64,000 nt of DNA from Pseudomonas sp. S31 (lineage in GTDB: Bacteria; Pseudomonadota; Gammaproteobacteria; Pseudomonadales; Pseudomonadaceae), in assembly GCF_016648105.1 (NCBI RefSeq), contig NZ_JACVVE010000001.1, positions 310,001 through 374,000 of the forward strand. Reading direction: 5' to 3'. The notes under the pieces were generated by a model, which did not search any database, was not told the DNA's origin, and was given only the letters and a program-made list of their open reading frames with translations. The position numbers and the translations under genes were made by a program. Of this stretch, positions 63,571 to 64,000 are shown in pieces; the first letter of the stretch is position 1, and each line of letters starts with the position of its first letter.

Positions 63571-64000
63571 CCCTCATGCCCTCGCTCGCCATTGCCCCCC
63601 TGGCCTGCGCCCAGCTTGGCCTCAAGCTGGGCGGCCAGGCGGTGCTGCGCGACATCGACCTGAGCGTGGTGCGCGGCGAAACCCTGGGGATCGTCGGCCC
63701 CAACGGTTCGGGCAAGTCGTCGCTGCTCAAGCTGCTCGCCGGCTTGCGCACCCCCACCCATGGCAGCGTGCAGTTGCTCGGCGAGCCGCTCGCCGGCCTG
63801 CCCAGGCGCCGCATCGCCCAGGCCCTGGCCCTGGTCGAACAGCAGGCCGACACCCTCGACGCCATCAGCGTGTACGACGCGGTTGCCCTTGGCCGCACGC
63901 CGTGGCTGTCGGCGCTGGCACCGTTCGCCAAGGAAGACCGCGCCATCGTCGAACAGGCGCTGGTCGATGCCGATGCACTGCACCTGCGCGCACGCCTCTG
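63567..64000 (+). CDS. ABC transporter ATP-binding protein (BtuD-like), truncated by window end
   Basis: The first 144 residues of an ABC ATPase: LRDIDLSVVRGETLGIVGPNGSGKSSLLKLLAGL with Walker A GPNGSGKS (about 44-51), then LVEQQADTLDAISVYDAVALGRTPW in the Q-loop region. Signature and Walker B lie beyond the window. The ATG overlaps the permease stop (ATGA). It completes a BtuFCD-like importer under the cobalamin riboswitch. Confidence 0.9.
   Translation, partial: MTLMPSLAIAPLACAQLGLKLGGQAVLRDIDLSVVRGETLGIVGPNGSGKSSLLKLLAGLRTPTHGSVQLLGEPLAGLPRRRIAQALALVEQQADTLDAISVYDAVALGRTPWLSALAPFAKEDRAIVEQALVDADALHLRARL

Overview
The window looks like chromosomal DNA of a fluorescent pseudomonad, probably the Pseudomonas putida group. 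It is GC-rich throughout and dense with LysR and AraC regulators. It carries REP/REPIN-type palindromes with the arm TGTAGGAGCGGGTTTACCCG, and its gene types are typical of the genus: a NodT-type RND pump, PstSCAB, a glycine-betaine-demethylase-like Rieske oxygenase, SotB, LpxO and a B12-riboswitch-controlled ABC importer. I saw no rRNA, tRNA, CRISPR array, insertion sequence, integrase or prophage gene.

Layout. 0.4-3.1 kb: porin, LysR regulator, cupin protein. 3.2-9.6 kb: a three-gene RND efflux operon (minus strand) and a small lipoprotein. 9.8-15.0 kb: a minus-strand pstSCAB operon behind a Pho box, ending in two unexpected genes, a Fic-like protein lacking the catalytic histidine and a HAD phosphatase-like protein. 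15.2-25.4 kb: a four-gene plus-strand cassette that is the most interesting part of the window. It encodes a ClpB-D2-like AAA+ protein, a short radical-SAM protein, a 2101-residue zinc-ribbon/pseudokinase/SF1 helicase/nuclease protein and a coiled-coil protein. The junctions are 2 nt, 13 nt and an ATGA overlap, and a strong hairpin closes the cassette. It resembles a conflict or anti-phage system (closest in concept to Mokosh, which pairs a kinase-COG1112 helicase with a nuclease), but I do not recognise this exact composition.

25.4-30.6 kb: a quaternary-amine-type catabolic island with Rieske oxygenase, LysR, GATase1-AraC regulator and MFS symporter. 30.6-34.2 kb: Kup K+ transporter, a DUF1330 protein and a RibB/RibBA paralogue. 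34.5-38.5 kb: a polyamine-type ABC importer. A shared palindromic site before ribB and before the importer suggests one regulator. 38.5-39.9 kb: a PstS-OmpA fusion behind a second Pho box. 39.9-44.9 kb: TonB-dependent siderophore receptor, TerC protein, SPFH protein. 44.9-55.9 kb: acyl-CoA dehydrogenase, cysteine desulfurase-like protein, nitroreductase, several regulators, a LysE-family exporter broken by an in-frame stop, SotB, YahK-type alcohol dehydrogenase, ThpR. 56-61 kb: a hypothetical protein, LpxO, an AhpD-like protein, a GNAT acetyltransferase, an outer-membrane barrel and a DUF1624-type membrane acyltransferase. 61.2 kb to the end: cobalamin riboswitch and a BtuFCD-like importer whose ATPase gene runs off the window.

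Functional links. Two Pho boxes tie pstSCAB-fic-had and the PstS-OmpA gene to PhoB. Several operons end in hairpins between convergent genes. All domain and family names come from reading motifs in the translated sequence; no database search was run.
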